Assembly (NCBI GenBank): GCA_025964795.1
Contig: JAOPYC010000007.1
Coordinates: 1 to 42,029, forward strand
Source: Marmoricola sp.
Lineage (GTDB): Bacteria > Actinomycetota > Actinomycetes > Propionibacteriales > Nocardioidaceae
Direction of reading: 5' to 3'
Length of the DNA stretch: 42,029 nucleotides
The stretch's first letter is position 1. Every line of letters starts with the position of its first letter. This document shows positions 8,886 through 16,463 of the stretch, in pieces. The translations under genes and the position numbers were made by a program. Under the pieces are notes generated by a model. That model saw only the letters and a program-made list of their open reading frames with translations. It ran no database searches and had not been told where the DNA came from.

Positions 8886-9617
8886 TCAGCGGTACTCGGG
8901 GTTCTGGTAGTCGAAACGGCAGCCCGCGTCCCACTCCGACCTCTGGTTCCCGTACGCCGGGACTCCCCCGGCGTCCTTGAGCAGCCGGGCCAGGTGCATC
9001 AGGTTCCACGTCATGAACGCCGTGTTGCGGTTGGTGAAGTCGTTGTCCGGGCCGCCTGAGCCCGGGTCGAGGTACGACGGGCCGGGCCCCGCCTCGCCGA
9101 TCCAGCCCGCGTCGGCCTGGGGCGGGATGGTGTAGCCGATGTGCTGCAACGTGTAGAGCACGTTGTGCGCGCAGTGCTTGATGCCGTCCTCGTTCCCGGT
9201 GATCAGGCAGCCGCCGACCCGGCCGTAGTAGAGGTACTGGCCCCGATCGTTGAGCAGGTGCGATCCGCCGTACAGCCGCTCGTGCACCTGCTTCATGATC
9301 GAGCTGTTGTCGCCCAGCCAGATCGGCCCGGCCAGCACGAGGATCTCGGCCGCCTTGACCTTCTCGAAGATGGCCGGCCAGTCGTCGGTCGGCCAACCGT
9401 GCTCGGTCATGTCCGGCCACACCCCGGTCGCGATGTCGTGGTCGATCGCGCGGACGACGTCGACCTGCACACCGTGCGCCTCCATGATGCGCCGGCTCGC
9501 ATCGACCAGCCCCTGGGTGTTGCTCGGCTCGGGTGACTTCTTCAGCGTGCAGTTGATGAACAACGCCCTCAGGTCGGCGTAGCTGGTCTCCGTCGGGGCG
9601 GTCGAGGATGAGGTCAC
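8886..9617 (-). CDS. Flavodoxin-like / NADPH-dependent FMN reductase family protein
   Basis: A 243-residue protein of the flavodoxin-fold reductase group. An N-terminal strand (LRALFINCTLKKSPEPSNTQ) matches the FMN phosphate-binding loop. EILVLAGPIWLGDNSSIMKQVHERL is the typical FMN-binding strand and helix seen in NAD(P)H-dependent FMN reductases. The C-terminal 90 residues (IKHCAHNVLYTLQHIGYTIPPQADAGWIG, FMTWNLMHLARLLKD) resemble a recurrent actinobacterial extension. GTG 9617 is chosen because AAGGAGA lies just upstream. It stands alone and is divergent from the molybdopterin oxidoreductase gene 126 bp away. A redox or quinone-reductase role is likely but not specific. Confidence 0.83.
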   Translation of the reverse strand: MTSSSTAPTETSYADLRALFINCTLKKSPEPSNTQGLVDASRRIMEAHGVQVDVVRAIDHDIATGVWPDMTEHGWPTDDWPAIFEKVKAAEILVLAGPIWLGDNSSIMKQVHERLYGGSHLLNDRGQYLYYGRVGGCLITGNEDGIKHCAHNVLYTLQHIGYTIPPQADAGWIGEAGPGPSYLDPGSGGPDNDFTNRNTAFMTWNLMHLARLLKDAGGVPAYGNQRSEWDAGCRFDYQNPEYR

Positions 9618-9686
9618 GGGCGTCTCCTTGGACGAGTTCGGCCAGGACGACGTACGCCGTCCGACTCATCAGTGTCCGGAAGGATC

Positions 9687-9710
9687 CCGGCCTTACGTGA
9701 GACTGGCCGG
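9687..9710. repeat. Inverted repeat in a divergent intergenic region
   Basis: CCGGCC (9687-9692) and GGCCGG (9705-9710) are perfect inverted arms separated by 12 bases, in the gap between the flavodoxin-like gene and the molybdopterin oxidoreductase gene. This could be a shared operator. It is short and GC-rich, so chance is not excluded. Confidence 0.35.
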
Positions 9711-9743
9711 TAAGACCCCGCTAGCCGACGACACACACCCTGC

Positions 9744-10940
9744 ATGGAGACGCGGACGAGTCGCCCGGGATGGTGGCCCCACTTCCAGAGCCCGCTGCGG
9801 TCGACCGCGGTCACTGCCCGGCTGGGTCGCGCCGTGGGGATCTGCTTCGCCGTGTGCTTCGTGACCGGGATGCTCAGCCACTACCAGTACCACCCGTGGA
9901 CGTGGTTGCCCGAGCCTGCGCACCCGGCGCAGGCCTACCGGGTGACGCAGGGCCTCCACGTGGCCACCGGTGTGGCCACCATCCCACTGCTCCTCGTCAA
10001 GCTCTGGTCGGTCTACCCGAGCCTGTTCCGCTGGCCGCCCGTCCGGTCCCTCAGGCACGGCCTCGAGCGCCTCTCGGTCCTCGTGCTCGTCTCCTCGGCG
10101 CTGGTCCAGCTCACGACCGGGTTCCTCAACACCCTGAACTGGTACCCGTGGCCGTGGTCCTTCCCGTCGACCCACCGCTATCTGGGCTACGTCGTCATCG
10201 GTTCGATCCTGCTCCACGTCGCGATGAAGCTGCCCGACATCAAGTACGGGCTCCAGGCCAAGCTGGTCGACGCCGACGTACTGACCGAGATCCCGTGGGA
10301 CGAGAACCCCCTGGCGCACAGCAACGCGGGAACGGTGCCGCCGCCGGAGATGCCGGCGCTGGACCGTCGTGGCCTGCTCGTCGCCGCGGGCACCGGGGTC
10401 GGAGCCATCGTGCTCACCACGATCGGGCAGACCGTCACCCCCCTGGCGGGGCTCGGCCTGCTCGCGACACGGCAGGCCTCGAAGGGACCCCAGGGTGTGC
10501 CGGTGAACAAGACCGCGAGGTCGGCGCGGGTGCTCACGTCGGCCCGGGCTGCTGACTGGACTCTCGAGGTGGTGGGCCCGAGACCGTTCACCCTCACCCT
10601 GGCCGACCTGGAGTCGATCGAGTCGGTGTCGCGAGACTTCCCACTGAGCTGCGTCGAGGGGTGGAGCGTCGGAGCACAGTGGGCCGGCATCCCCTTGATC
10701 GACCTCGTCCGCCGCGCCGGTGGGGACGCGTCCTCCCGCGTCGACGTCTCCTCCCTGCAACCCGGGGGTGCCTACAACCACAGCACGCTGCAGGGACCCC
10801 AGGTCGAAGCGGCCCTGTTCGCCACCCACCTCAACGGCCAGCGGCTCGATCTCGACCACGGCTACCCGTTGCGGCTGATCGCACCCAACCGGCCCGGAGT
10901 CCTCAACACCAAGTGGCTACGCCGGGTGGAGGTGAGCTGA
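9744..10940 (+). CDS. Membrane-anchored molybdopterin-dependent oxidoreductase (cytochrome b-like domain fused to sulfite-oxidase-like domain)
   Basis: A 398-residue fusion. Residues ~25-180 hold four hydrophobic segments with histidines placed as in b-type haem membrane subunits (LSHYQYHPWTW, TQGLHVATGV, STHRYLGYVV, SILLHVAMKLPDIKYG). A further hydrophobic segment after an RRGLLVAAG motif (~residue 212) leads into a sulfite-oxidase/YedY-type molybdopterin domain. That domain has the Mo-ligand cysteine at residue 303 in SCVEGWS, then WAGIPLIDLV and PLRLIAPNRPGVLNTKWLRRVEVS. So it joins an electron-carrying membrane part to a molybdenum active site facing outside. No clear ribosome binding site precedes ATG 9744. 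A small membrane gene follows one base after its stop. The substrate is unknown; YedY relatives repair oxidised methionine. Confidence 0.87.
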   Translation: METRTSRPGWWPHFQSPLRSTAVTARLGRAVGICFAVCFVTGMLSHYQYHPWTWLPEPAHPAQAYRVTQGLHVATGVATIPLLLVKLWSVYPSLFRWPPVRSLRHGLERLSVLVLVSSALVQLTTGFLNTLNWYPWPWSFPSTHRYLGYVVIGSILLHVAMKLPDIKYGLQAKLVDADVLTEIPWDENPLAHSNAGTVPPPEMPALDRRGLLVAAGTGVGAIVLTTIGQTVTPLAGLGLLATRQASKGPQGVPVNKTARSARVLTSARAADWTLEVVGPRPFTLTLADLESIESVSRDFPLSCVEGWSVGAQWAGIPLIDLVRRAGGDASSRVDVSSLQPGGAYNHSTLQGPQVEAALFATHLNGQRLDLDHGYPLRLIAPNRPGVLNTKWLRRVEVS

Positions 10941-10941
10941 C

Positions 10942-11364
10942 GTGCTCAAGTACCGGATCGCGCTCGCCGTGCCAGGAGCGGCGCTGCTGGCGTTCGGCGT
11001 CTTCCGACTGGTCACCCAGCTCGAGGGAGGTGACCTCTTCGCGCTCGCGATCTGGCTGGCCGTTGCCGTGGCGCTCCACGACGGCGTGGTCGCGCCGGTC
11101 ACTGCCGGCACCGGACTGCTGCTGACCCGGGTGGCGCCCGCACCTCGCCGCTACCTGCAGGGCGCGCTTCTCGCGGGCGGGCTGATCACCGTCATCGCCA
11201 TCCCGCTCATCGGACGCGAGGGCACCCAGCCGCGGTCCAAGGCGATCCTGCTGCGCGACTACGGGGGAAACCTCATGCTGCTGCTGGGCCTGACCGCCGC
11301 CGTCGCCCTGGTCCTCTACGGGTTCCGTGTGGTCCGGGACCACCGGCAGGGAGAGGGACCGTAG
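10942..11364 (+). CDS. Small integral membrane protein, partner of the molybdopterin oxidoreductase
   Basis: A 140-residue protein with about four hydrophobic segments: RIALAVPGAALLAFGVFRL, LFALAIWLAVAVALHDGVV, LLAGGLITVIAIPLIG and LMLLLGLTAAVALVLYG. I do not recognise a named family. GTG 10942 begins one base after the stop of the molybdopterin gene, with GGAGG inside the upstream coding end, so the two are translationally coupled. A conserved-looking histidine (ALHDGVV) could be a ligand, but one histidine is not enough to claim haem binding. Confidence 0.7.
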   Translation: MLKYRIALAVPGAALLAFGVFRLVTQLEGGDLFALAIWLAVAVALHDGVVAPVTAGTGLLLTRVAPAPRRYLQGALLAGGLITVIAIPLIGREGTQPRSKAILLRDYGGNLMLLLGLTAAVALVLYGFRVVRDHRQGEGP

Positions 11365-11378
11365 ATACACTCGCGCTT

Positions 11379-12071
11379 GTGGACCAGGCCCCTGACGACC
11401 ACCGGGGAGACCCAGAGGACTCACGGGTCGACGCGGTCTCGGCCGCATGGGTCAACGGCTTGAGAGGGACCGTCGTCGAGCGGGAAGACTCGATCGCCCG
11501 GCTGCACGCGCTGTTGCTGCGGGTGGCGCACGTCGAAGCAGCCCGCCGGGCCGGTGTCAACGGCATCATCGGCCCGGAGCTCGAGGACCTCGCACACCAG
11601 GCCGCCACGGACGCCTGCCTGTCCATCGTCCGCAAGGTCGAGGATTTCCGTGGGGACAGCAAGTTCACCACCTGGGCCTACAAGTTCGTCATCTACGAGG
11701 TCTCCACCAAGTTCTCGCGGCACGCCTGGCGTCGCCACGACGTGACGCTCGACGACGCTGGGTGGGAACGCCTACCAGGTCGCCTCGGGACCGATCCCGA
11801 GGACGTCGTCGGGTCGCGGGAGCTCGTCCTCGCCGTACGCCGGGCCGTCGAGGAGGAGCTGACCCCTCATCAACGCCGCGTCTTCGTGGCCATCGTGCTC
11901 GACGCGACTCCGCTCGACGTCCTGGCGGCGGAGCTGGAGTCGAACCGCAACGCGATCTACAAGAGCCTGTTCGACGCCCGACGTAAGTTGCGTGCGCACC
12001 TGGTCACTCATGGGTACATCACCGACAAGACAACGGCGAGGACCGCGCCCGGAAAGGGAGCAGAGACATGA
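11379..12071 (+). CDS. ECF-type RNA polymerase sigma factor
   Basis: A 230-residue group-4 sigma factor. Region 2 lies at about residues 65-118 (HQAATDACLSIVRKVEDF, KFTTWAYKFVIYEVSTKFSRHAWRR). Region 4 lies at about 150-210 (LTPHQRRVFVAIVLDATPLD, VLAAELESNRNAIYKSLFDARRKLRAHL), the last part being the helix that reads the -35 element. A ~40-residue acidic N-terminal extension precedes region 2. The start is GTG 11379, 14 bp after the membrane gene, without a close ribosome binding site. Its 3' end overlaps the zinc anti-sigma gene by 4 bp, so both products are made together. Proximity to the molybdopterin operon suggests, but does not prove, that this operon is in its regulon. Confidence 0.9.
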   Translation: MDQAPDDHRGDPEDSRVDAVSAAWVNGLRGTVVEREDSIARLHALLLRVAHVEAARRAGVNGIIGPELEDLAHQAATDACLSIVRKVEDFRGDSKFTTWAYKFVIYEVSTKFSRHAWRRHDVTLDDAGWERLPGRLGTDPEDVVGSRELVLAVRRAVEEELTPHQRRVFVAIVLDATPLDVLAAELESNRNAIYKSLFDARRKLRAHLVTHGYITDKTTARTAPGKGAET

Positions 12072-12304
12072 GCGCCTTCGACGCCCTCCAGTCACTTCTC
12101 GCCACCGATCCGCGCGACGCCGGCTGCGGCGAGACCTTCGAGCTGATCCACGCCTACGCGGAGATCGCCGCAGCAGGCCGCGACCCCGAGAGCTCCATGC
12201 CCGGCATCACGATCCACCTGGCGACCTGCGGCCCGTGCGCCGAGGACTACCTCGCTCTTCTCGCCGCCGTACGGGCCGAGGGGGAGGCTGGCGTCGCCGG
12301 CTGA
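12068..12304 (+). CDS. Soluble zinc-binding anti-sigma factor (ZAS-like)
   Basis: A 78-residue protein with the zinc anti-sigma pattern HxxxCxxC (His50, Cys54, Cys57 in HLATCGPC) and an upstream Cys20 that could be the fourth ligand. Such proteins hold the partner sigma factor and release it on redox or zinc change. There is no membrane segment, so it is cytosolic. ATG 12068 overlaps the sigma stop (ATGA), the classic arrangement for a sigma/anti-sigma pair. A GGAG ribosome site lies in the sigma coding end. It is shorter than many ZAS proteins but contains the whole core. Confidence 0.8.
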   Translation: MSAFDALQSLLATDPRDAGCGETFELIHAYAEIAAAGRDPESSMPGITIHLATCGPCAEDYLALLAAVRAEGEAGVAG

Positions 12305-12532
12305 AGCACGACTCGCCGATCCCCTTCCATCCGGCTCGTGCATTTCACATGGATGACGGGGTACCGAGGTTGCACAGCGATTTGCGCATCGTCAGAGAGC
12401 GAGATGAAGACCCATGATCCGTCAACGCTGGTTTCGAGCGAGCACCGGTGATGAGGCAGAGCAGTACCACCTCCGCATCCGGGTCCGAGTTGAGTGCGCG
12501 GTTCCGCGCGGGCGTGCCCCACGGGGGTCGCG
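12305..12532. other. Intergenic region upstream of zinc alcohol dehydrogenase
   Basis: This 228-bp gap has lower GC around 12335-12420 and no credible coding frame. A GGGTACC at 12359-12365 is preceded by GCAT exactly 15 bases upstream, a weak variant of the stress-sigma promoter pattern, about 170 bp before the dehydrogenase start. Nothing else stands out. Confidence 0.3.
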
Positions 12533-13684
12533 ATGAAAGCCATGACCTACCGCGGTCCCTACCGAGTCCGCGTCGAGGAGAAGGACCGACCGAGGATCGA
12601 GCACCCGAACGACGCGATCGTCCGAGTCGCCCTCGCGGCGATCTGCGGTTCGGACCTGCACCTCTACCACGGGATGATGCCTGACACCCGGGTCGGTCAC
12701 ACGTTCGGGCACGAGTTCATCGGCGTGGTCGACGAGGTGGGTCCGTCCGTGGAGAACCTGCAGGTCGGTGACCGGGTGATGGTGCCGTTCAACGTCTTCT
12801 GCGGAACCTGCTTCTTCTGCGCCCGGGGTCTCTACAGCAACTGTCACAACGTGAACCCCAACGCGACCGCGGTAGGAGGCATCTACGGCTACTCCCACAC
12901 CACCGGCGGGTACGACGGGGGCCAGGCCGAGTTCGTCCGCGTGCCGTTCGCCGATGTCGGACCCAGCAAGATCCCCGACTGGATGGAGGACGAGGACGCC
13001 GTACTCCTCACCGATGCGTTGGCCACGGGATACTTCGGCGCCCAGCTGGGTGACATCGTCGAGGGTGACGTCGTCATCGTCTTCGGATCCGGACCGGTCG
13101 GCCTGTTCGCCGCGAAGTCAGCGTGGCTGATGGGCGCGGGCCGGGTCATCGTGATCGACCATCTCGAGCACCGGCTGGAGAAGGCGCGCACCTTCGCCCA
13201 GGCGGAGACCTACAACTTCACCGAGCACGACGACATCGTCGTGAAGATGAAGAAGATCACCGACTTCCTCGGGGCCGACGTCGCCATCGATGCCGTCGGG
13301 GCAGAGGCAGACGGCAATCTCATCCAGCACGTGACCTCGGCGAAGCTGAAGCTGCAGGGCGGATCGCCGGTCGCACTGAACTGGGCCATCGACTCCGTCC
13401 GCAAAGGCGGCACCGTCTCGGTGATGGGTGCCTACGGGCCACTGTTCAGCGCCGTGAAATTCGGCGACGCCATGAACAAGGGCCTCACGCTGCGGATGAA
13501 CCAGTGCCCGGTCAAGCGGCAGTGGCCACGGCTCTTCGAGCACGTGCACAACGGCCACCTCAAGCCCAGCGACATCGTCACGCACCGCATCCCCTTGGAA
13601 CACATCGCCGAGGGCTACCACATGTTCTCCGCCAAGCTCGACGGCATGATCAAGCCGCTGATCACCGTCTCGGCGACGAGCTGA
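12533..13684 (+). CDS. Zinc-dependent alcohol dehydrogenase (FdhA-like MDR family)
   Basis: A 383-residue medium-chain dehydrogenase. Catalytic zinc residues are in CGSDLHLYHG (~residue 37) and GHEFIG. The structural-zinc loop is CGTCFFCARGLYSNC. The NAD site is VVIVFGSGPVGLFAAKSA (~residue 180). A long C-terminal region (NLIQHVTSAKLKLQGGSPVALNWAIDSVRKGG) matches the glutathione-independent formaldehyde-dehydrogenase-like branch. ATG 12533 is chosen since GGGGG lies seven bases upstream and homologous dehydrogenases start MKAxTY. It resembles the interrupted dehydrogenase at 36928-38103 (shared GYSH and RVPxAD segments). An unknown small gene follows 18 bp later. Confidence 0.9.
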   Translation: MKAMTYRGPYRVRVEEKDRPRIEHPNDAIVRVALAAICGSDLHLYHGMMPDTRVGHTFGHEFIGVVDEVGPSVENLQVGDRVMVPFNVFCGTCFFCARGLYSNCHNVNPNATAVGGIYGYSHTTGGYDGGQAEFVRVPFADVGPSKIPDWMEDEDAVLLTDALATGYFGAQLGDIVEGDVVIVFGSGPVGLFAAKSAWLMGAGRVIVIDHLEHRLEKARTFAQAETYNFTEHDDIVVKMKKITDFLGADVAIDAVGAEADGNLIQHVTSAKLKLQGGSPVALNWAIDSVRKGGTVSVMGAYGPLFSAVKFGDAMNKGLTLRMNQCPVKRQWPRLFEHVHNGHLKPSDIVTHRIPLEHIAEGYHMFSAKLDGMIKPLITVSATS

Positions 13685-13702
13685 CCGGACGAAGGAGACG
13701 TC

Positions 13703-14290
13703 ATGACAGATCACTACGGCTATACCGCTGCCAAGCCACCGCTTCGCGAGTCCAGCGAGCAGCTTCGAGCCCGCGTCCCCGGTTGGGGAGTCGACCTCGA
13801 CCCACAGGACCGGCCCTCAGTACCAAAGCTGCAGCTGGACCCCGACGCCACGGGCGCACACTGGGAGTTCCCGGAGCGCCAGCCCGAGCACTGGCCCCGC
13901 GAACGCTCGATCGAGCACCAGTTCCTCACTCCGGTCTTCGGCACCGCACAACCCCCCAGAGGCCTGTCCGGGGCGATCCGCAAGCTGGCCTACGCCCGCT
14001 ACAGCGAGGGGCGCGCCGCGCACTGGCTGCTGCTCATGGCCGCGGACCGGGTCGACACCGTGGGCAGCACCCTGACCTCGCTGGCCAGCCCCCACCCCGA
14101 CAACCTGCTCGCCGAGACCGGAGTCCTCAGTGAGTTCAAGGCTCACGGTCTCCGCTCGCGCCTGGGAGAACGGCGTACCGATGTCGTGCACCACCCCCTC
14201 GACCCGATCATCGTCGCCGGGCCCTGGCTCCTGCTCGGCGTGGTGGCCTACCGCACCGCGAAACGAGTCGCGTCCCGCCTGCGCGGGTAA
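13703..14290 (+). CDS. Uncharacterised protein with C-terminal membrane segment
   Basis: A 195-residue protein that I do not recognise. It has a charged, Pro-rich first half with paired acidic/aromatic motifs (GWGVDLDPQDRP, HWEFPERQPEHWPRERSIEHQFLTPVFG) and a helical middle (IRKLAYARYSEGRAAHWLLLMAADR). Near the C-terminus is one hydrophobic segment (PIIVAGPWLLLGVVAYRTA) followed by a basic tail, so it may be anchored facing the cytosol. Ribosome site GAAGGAG lies just before ATG 13703. It follows the zinc dehydrogenase by 18 bp, so the two are likely co-transcribed. Confidence 0.75.
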   Translation: MTDHYGYTAAKPPLRESSEQLRARVPGWGVDLDPQDRPSVPKLQLDPDATGAHWEFPERQPEHWPRERSIEHQFLTPVFGTAQPPRGLSGAIRKLAYARYSEGRAAHWLLLMAADRVDTVGSTLTSLASPHPDNLLAETGVLSEFKAHGLRSRLGERRTDVVHHPLDPIIVAGPWLLLGVVAYRTAKRVASRLRG

Positions 14291-14303
14291 CAGCGGCGCG
14301 CGT

Positions 14304-14319
14304 CGGCTCGTCAGAGCCG
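14304..14319. terminator. Hairpin at the convergent end of two operons
   Basis: CGGCTC (14304-14309), loop GTCA, GAGCCG (14314-14319) form a perfect six-pair stem. It lies across the stop of the Gfo/Idh/MocA gene and just after the stop of the convergent unknown gene. There is no T-run, as is common in high-GC actinobacteria. It is a plausible two-way terminator. Confidence 0.45.
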
Positions 14320-15423
14320 CAGCACCTGAGCAGGTCCGGCGACAGAGGAGCTCCATGGTTGCGGCGCGACCAGCACAGGCGTGCCCTCCTCGACGGCACG
14401 GTGCATGGCGAGTGCTATCGCCTGGTCCTGGCAGGCGTCGGCCAGGGGGTACGGCGCGGGGCCTTCCTCGGCGGCCCAGCGTCCCGTGGCCTCCAAGCAC
14501 GAAGCGATGGCGATCTCCTCATCCGAGAGCCGTGCTCCGCGGAAGGGGTTGCGGTAGATGATCGTTCCCTCGTGGGCGATCGACTCGAGGTCGAATCCCT
14601 CAAGGTTTCCGTCCTCACCGAGGTTGCGTCGTTCGATCGTCGAGCATCCGACGTCCATGCCGCCCAGGTTGCGGACGACATCACCGTCCGTGACAGCACC
14701 TCGGCTCGCACGGACGACCAAGGAACGTGGACGCAGCGGGTTGAACCACTGTCCGTCGCTGAAGTCGTAGGTGCCAGTCACCTCGCCGAAGTCGATGATG
14801 GCGCTCAGGTGCCGGGTGGCTGTCTCCACCGACCTGGTCCACCCCGTTCGTTCGGGTCCGGACATCATCGGGCCGTCATGGCTGACGGCATGGACGCGGG
14901 CGGTGGGCCCGTTCGCACCGAGCACGCTGCGAAGAATCGCCACCCCGTGGTAGTCGTGCGTCCACGACACGGCCGCAGAGGTCGCGACCCCTATCCGTCC
15001 GGACCGAAGGATCTCGCGCACCGCGGCGATACGCGGGAGGAAGGGATGCTGCTCTGCCACCTGCACGCGGTCCTGCCGCCCCACGAGTGTCCAGAGCTCA
15101 CGCAGCTCCTGTGAGGTGCCGGCTGGTGGGGTCTCGGACAGAACGCGAGCACCTTTCCCCACGAGGTGGGACACAACCGCCGGGTTCGCTGACGGAGCGA
15201 CGCTGGTGACGACCACATCAGGAGCTGTGCGCGCCAGCATCGCGTCGATGTCGCGGTAGGTGTCGAGGTTCCAGCGGTCCTCGAGCTCCCTGCCCGCCTG
15301 CTCGTCGCGGGTGACCACACCCGTGCAGGTGAACCTGCTGGGAACGCGACTGGCGATCCGGAGGTAGTGCTCCGCTCGCCAGCCGCGTCCCACGACCGCG
15401 AACCGCAAGGGCACCCGGCTCAC
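14311..15423 (-). CDS. Gfo/Idh/MocA family protein with altered EKP motif
   Basis: A 370-residue protein of the sugar dehydrogenase-like Gfo/Idh/MocA family. The N-terminal Rossmann segment is RFAVVGRGWRAEHYLRIA. A C-terminal beta-sheet domain carries AIIDFGEVTGTYDFSDGQWF and ends with a helix that usually closes the active site. The hallmark Glu-Lys-Pro, whose Lys contacts substrate and cofactor, reads Glu97-Thr98-Pro99 here (LSETPPAG), and the following segment (VAEQHPFLPRI) is also atypical. So it may be an unusual or non-redox member. GTG 15423 overlaps the stop of the upstream alcohol dehydrogenase (GTGA). It is the last gene of the long minus-strand sugar operon. Confidence 0.82.
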   Translation of the reverse strand: MSRVPLRFAVVGRGWRAEHYLRIASRVPSRFTCTGVVTRDEQAGRELEDRWNLDTYRDIDAMLARTAPDVVVTSVAPSANPAVVSHLVGKGARVLSETPPAGTSQELRELWTLVGRQDRVQVAEQHPFLPRIAAVREILRSGRIGVATSAAVSWTHDYHGVAILRSVLGANGPTARVHAVSHDGPMMSGPERTGWTRSVETATRHLSAIIDFGEVTGTYDFSDGQWFNPLRPRSLVVRASRGAVTDGDVVRNLGGMDVGCSTIERRNLGEDGNLEGFDLESIAHEGTIIYRNPFRGARLSDEEIAIASCLEATGRWAAEEGPAPYPLADACQDQAIALAMHRAVEEGTPVLVAPQPWSSSVAGPAQVLRL

Positions 15424-16421
15424 GGAACCAGCACCGCCCTGGCCTCGACCTGACCGGTGTCGAGTCGGGCAAGGACCTCGTTGACCTCGTCGAGCGCGTG
15501 GTCGGTGTGCACGATCCGAATCATCGCGCGGGCCGCGAGGTCGAGCACCTGGACGACGTCCCACCTGCTGCCGAGCACCGTCGTGAGGACCAGCTTCTCG
15601 TCCCCGACGTCGAGCGGGCCCAGTGGCGCGGGGACACCGAGGACGATGCGTCCACCCGGCTTGGTGACGCGAACCGCCTCGGCGACGGCTGCAGCCGACG
15701 GAGCGAACACGATGGTGGAGTCCAGGACTCCGTCGGGCAGTGCCGGTCCCTGCCCGCTGGGCGCGACCACCCGACGGGCACCGACCTCCTCGGCCAGGGC
15801 ACGGTGAGCGGGCGTGGCGGTGATGGCAGTGACCTCGGCGCCGGCGAGTGCTGCCAGCTGGATGACCACGTGACCCACTCCCCCGATCCCGATGACGCCC
15901 ACCCGCTGACCTGGTGACACAGCAGCCTTGCGGACGGCGCCGAGAGCGGTGACGCCGGGGCAGAGCAACGGTGCCGCTTCGGTGTCGCTGAGGCTGTCCG
16001 GGATCGGGAACGCGAAGCGCGCGTCTGCCACCATCAGCTCGGCAAACCCGCCATCGCGTGTCTCCCCGGTGATCTGCCGATGCCGACAACGCTGTTCGAC
16101 TCCAGTCAGGCAGTGCTCGCAGCTCCCGCAGGTGGACCACAGCGGTTGCACACCGACGCGGTCACCGACCTGCAGGTTGCTCACGCCGGCGCCGAGCTCG
16201 ACCACCTCACCTACGACCTCGTGCCCAGGGATGATCGGCAGCAGGGCGGGCGAGGCAGGCATCCACTCCCCCTGCACCATGTGCAGGTTGGATCGGCAGA
16301 CACCGCAGGCGCGGACCCGGATGAGCACCTCGGCCGAGACCGCCACCGGGTCGGGGACCTCCTCCAGCACCAGTGGCCGCGCGGCGATCGGCGCGGGTTG
16401 GTGGAGTACAGCTGCTCTCAC
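15420..16421 (-). CDS. Zinc-dependent alcohol dehydrogenase (AdhP-like)
   Basis: A 333-residue medium-chain dehydrogenase. Catalytic zinc residues lie in CGVCRSNLH (~residue 39) and IIPGHEVVGEV; the structural-zinc loop is CGSCEHCLTGVEQRC. The NAD-binding turn is VGVIGIGGVGHVVIQLA. It would oxidise a hydroxyl or reduce a carbonyl group on the sugar-derived intermediate. GTG 16421 is chosen because AAGGAGA lies six bases upstream. It follows the nitrilase-like gene by 42 bp and overlaps the MocA-type gene by 4 bp, so it belongs to the sugar operon. Confidence 0.88.
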   Translation of the reverse strand: MRAAVLHQPAPIAARPLVLEEVPDPVAVSAEVLIRVRACGVCRSNLHMVQGEWMPASPALLPIIPGHEVVGEVVELGAGVSNLQVGDRVGVQPLWSTCGSCEHCLTGVEQRCRHRQITGETRDGGFAELMVADARFAFPIPDSLSDTEAAPLLCPGVTALGAVRKAAVSPGQRVGVIGIGGVGHVVIQLAALAGAEVTAITATPAHRALAEEVGARRVVAPSGQGPALPDGVLDSTIVFAPSAAAVAEAVRVTKPGGRIVLGVPAPLGPLDVGDEKLVLTTVLGSRWDVVQVLDLAARAMIRIVHTDHALDEVNEVLARLDTGQVEARAVLVP

Positions 16422-16463
16422 GTCTCTCCTTGTTCACTGGTCATCGGTTGAGGCCTGTGCGCG

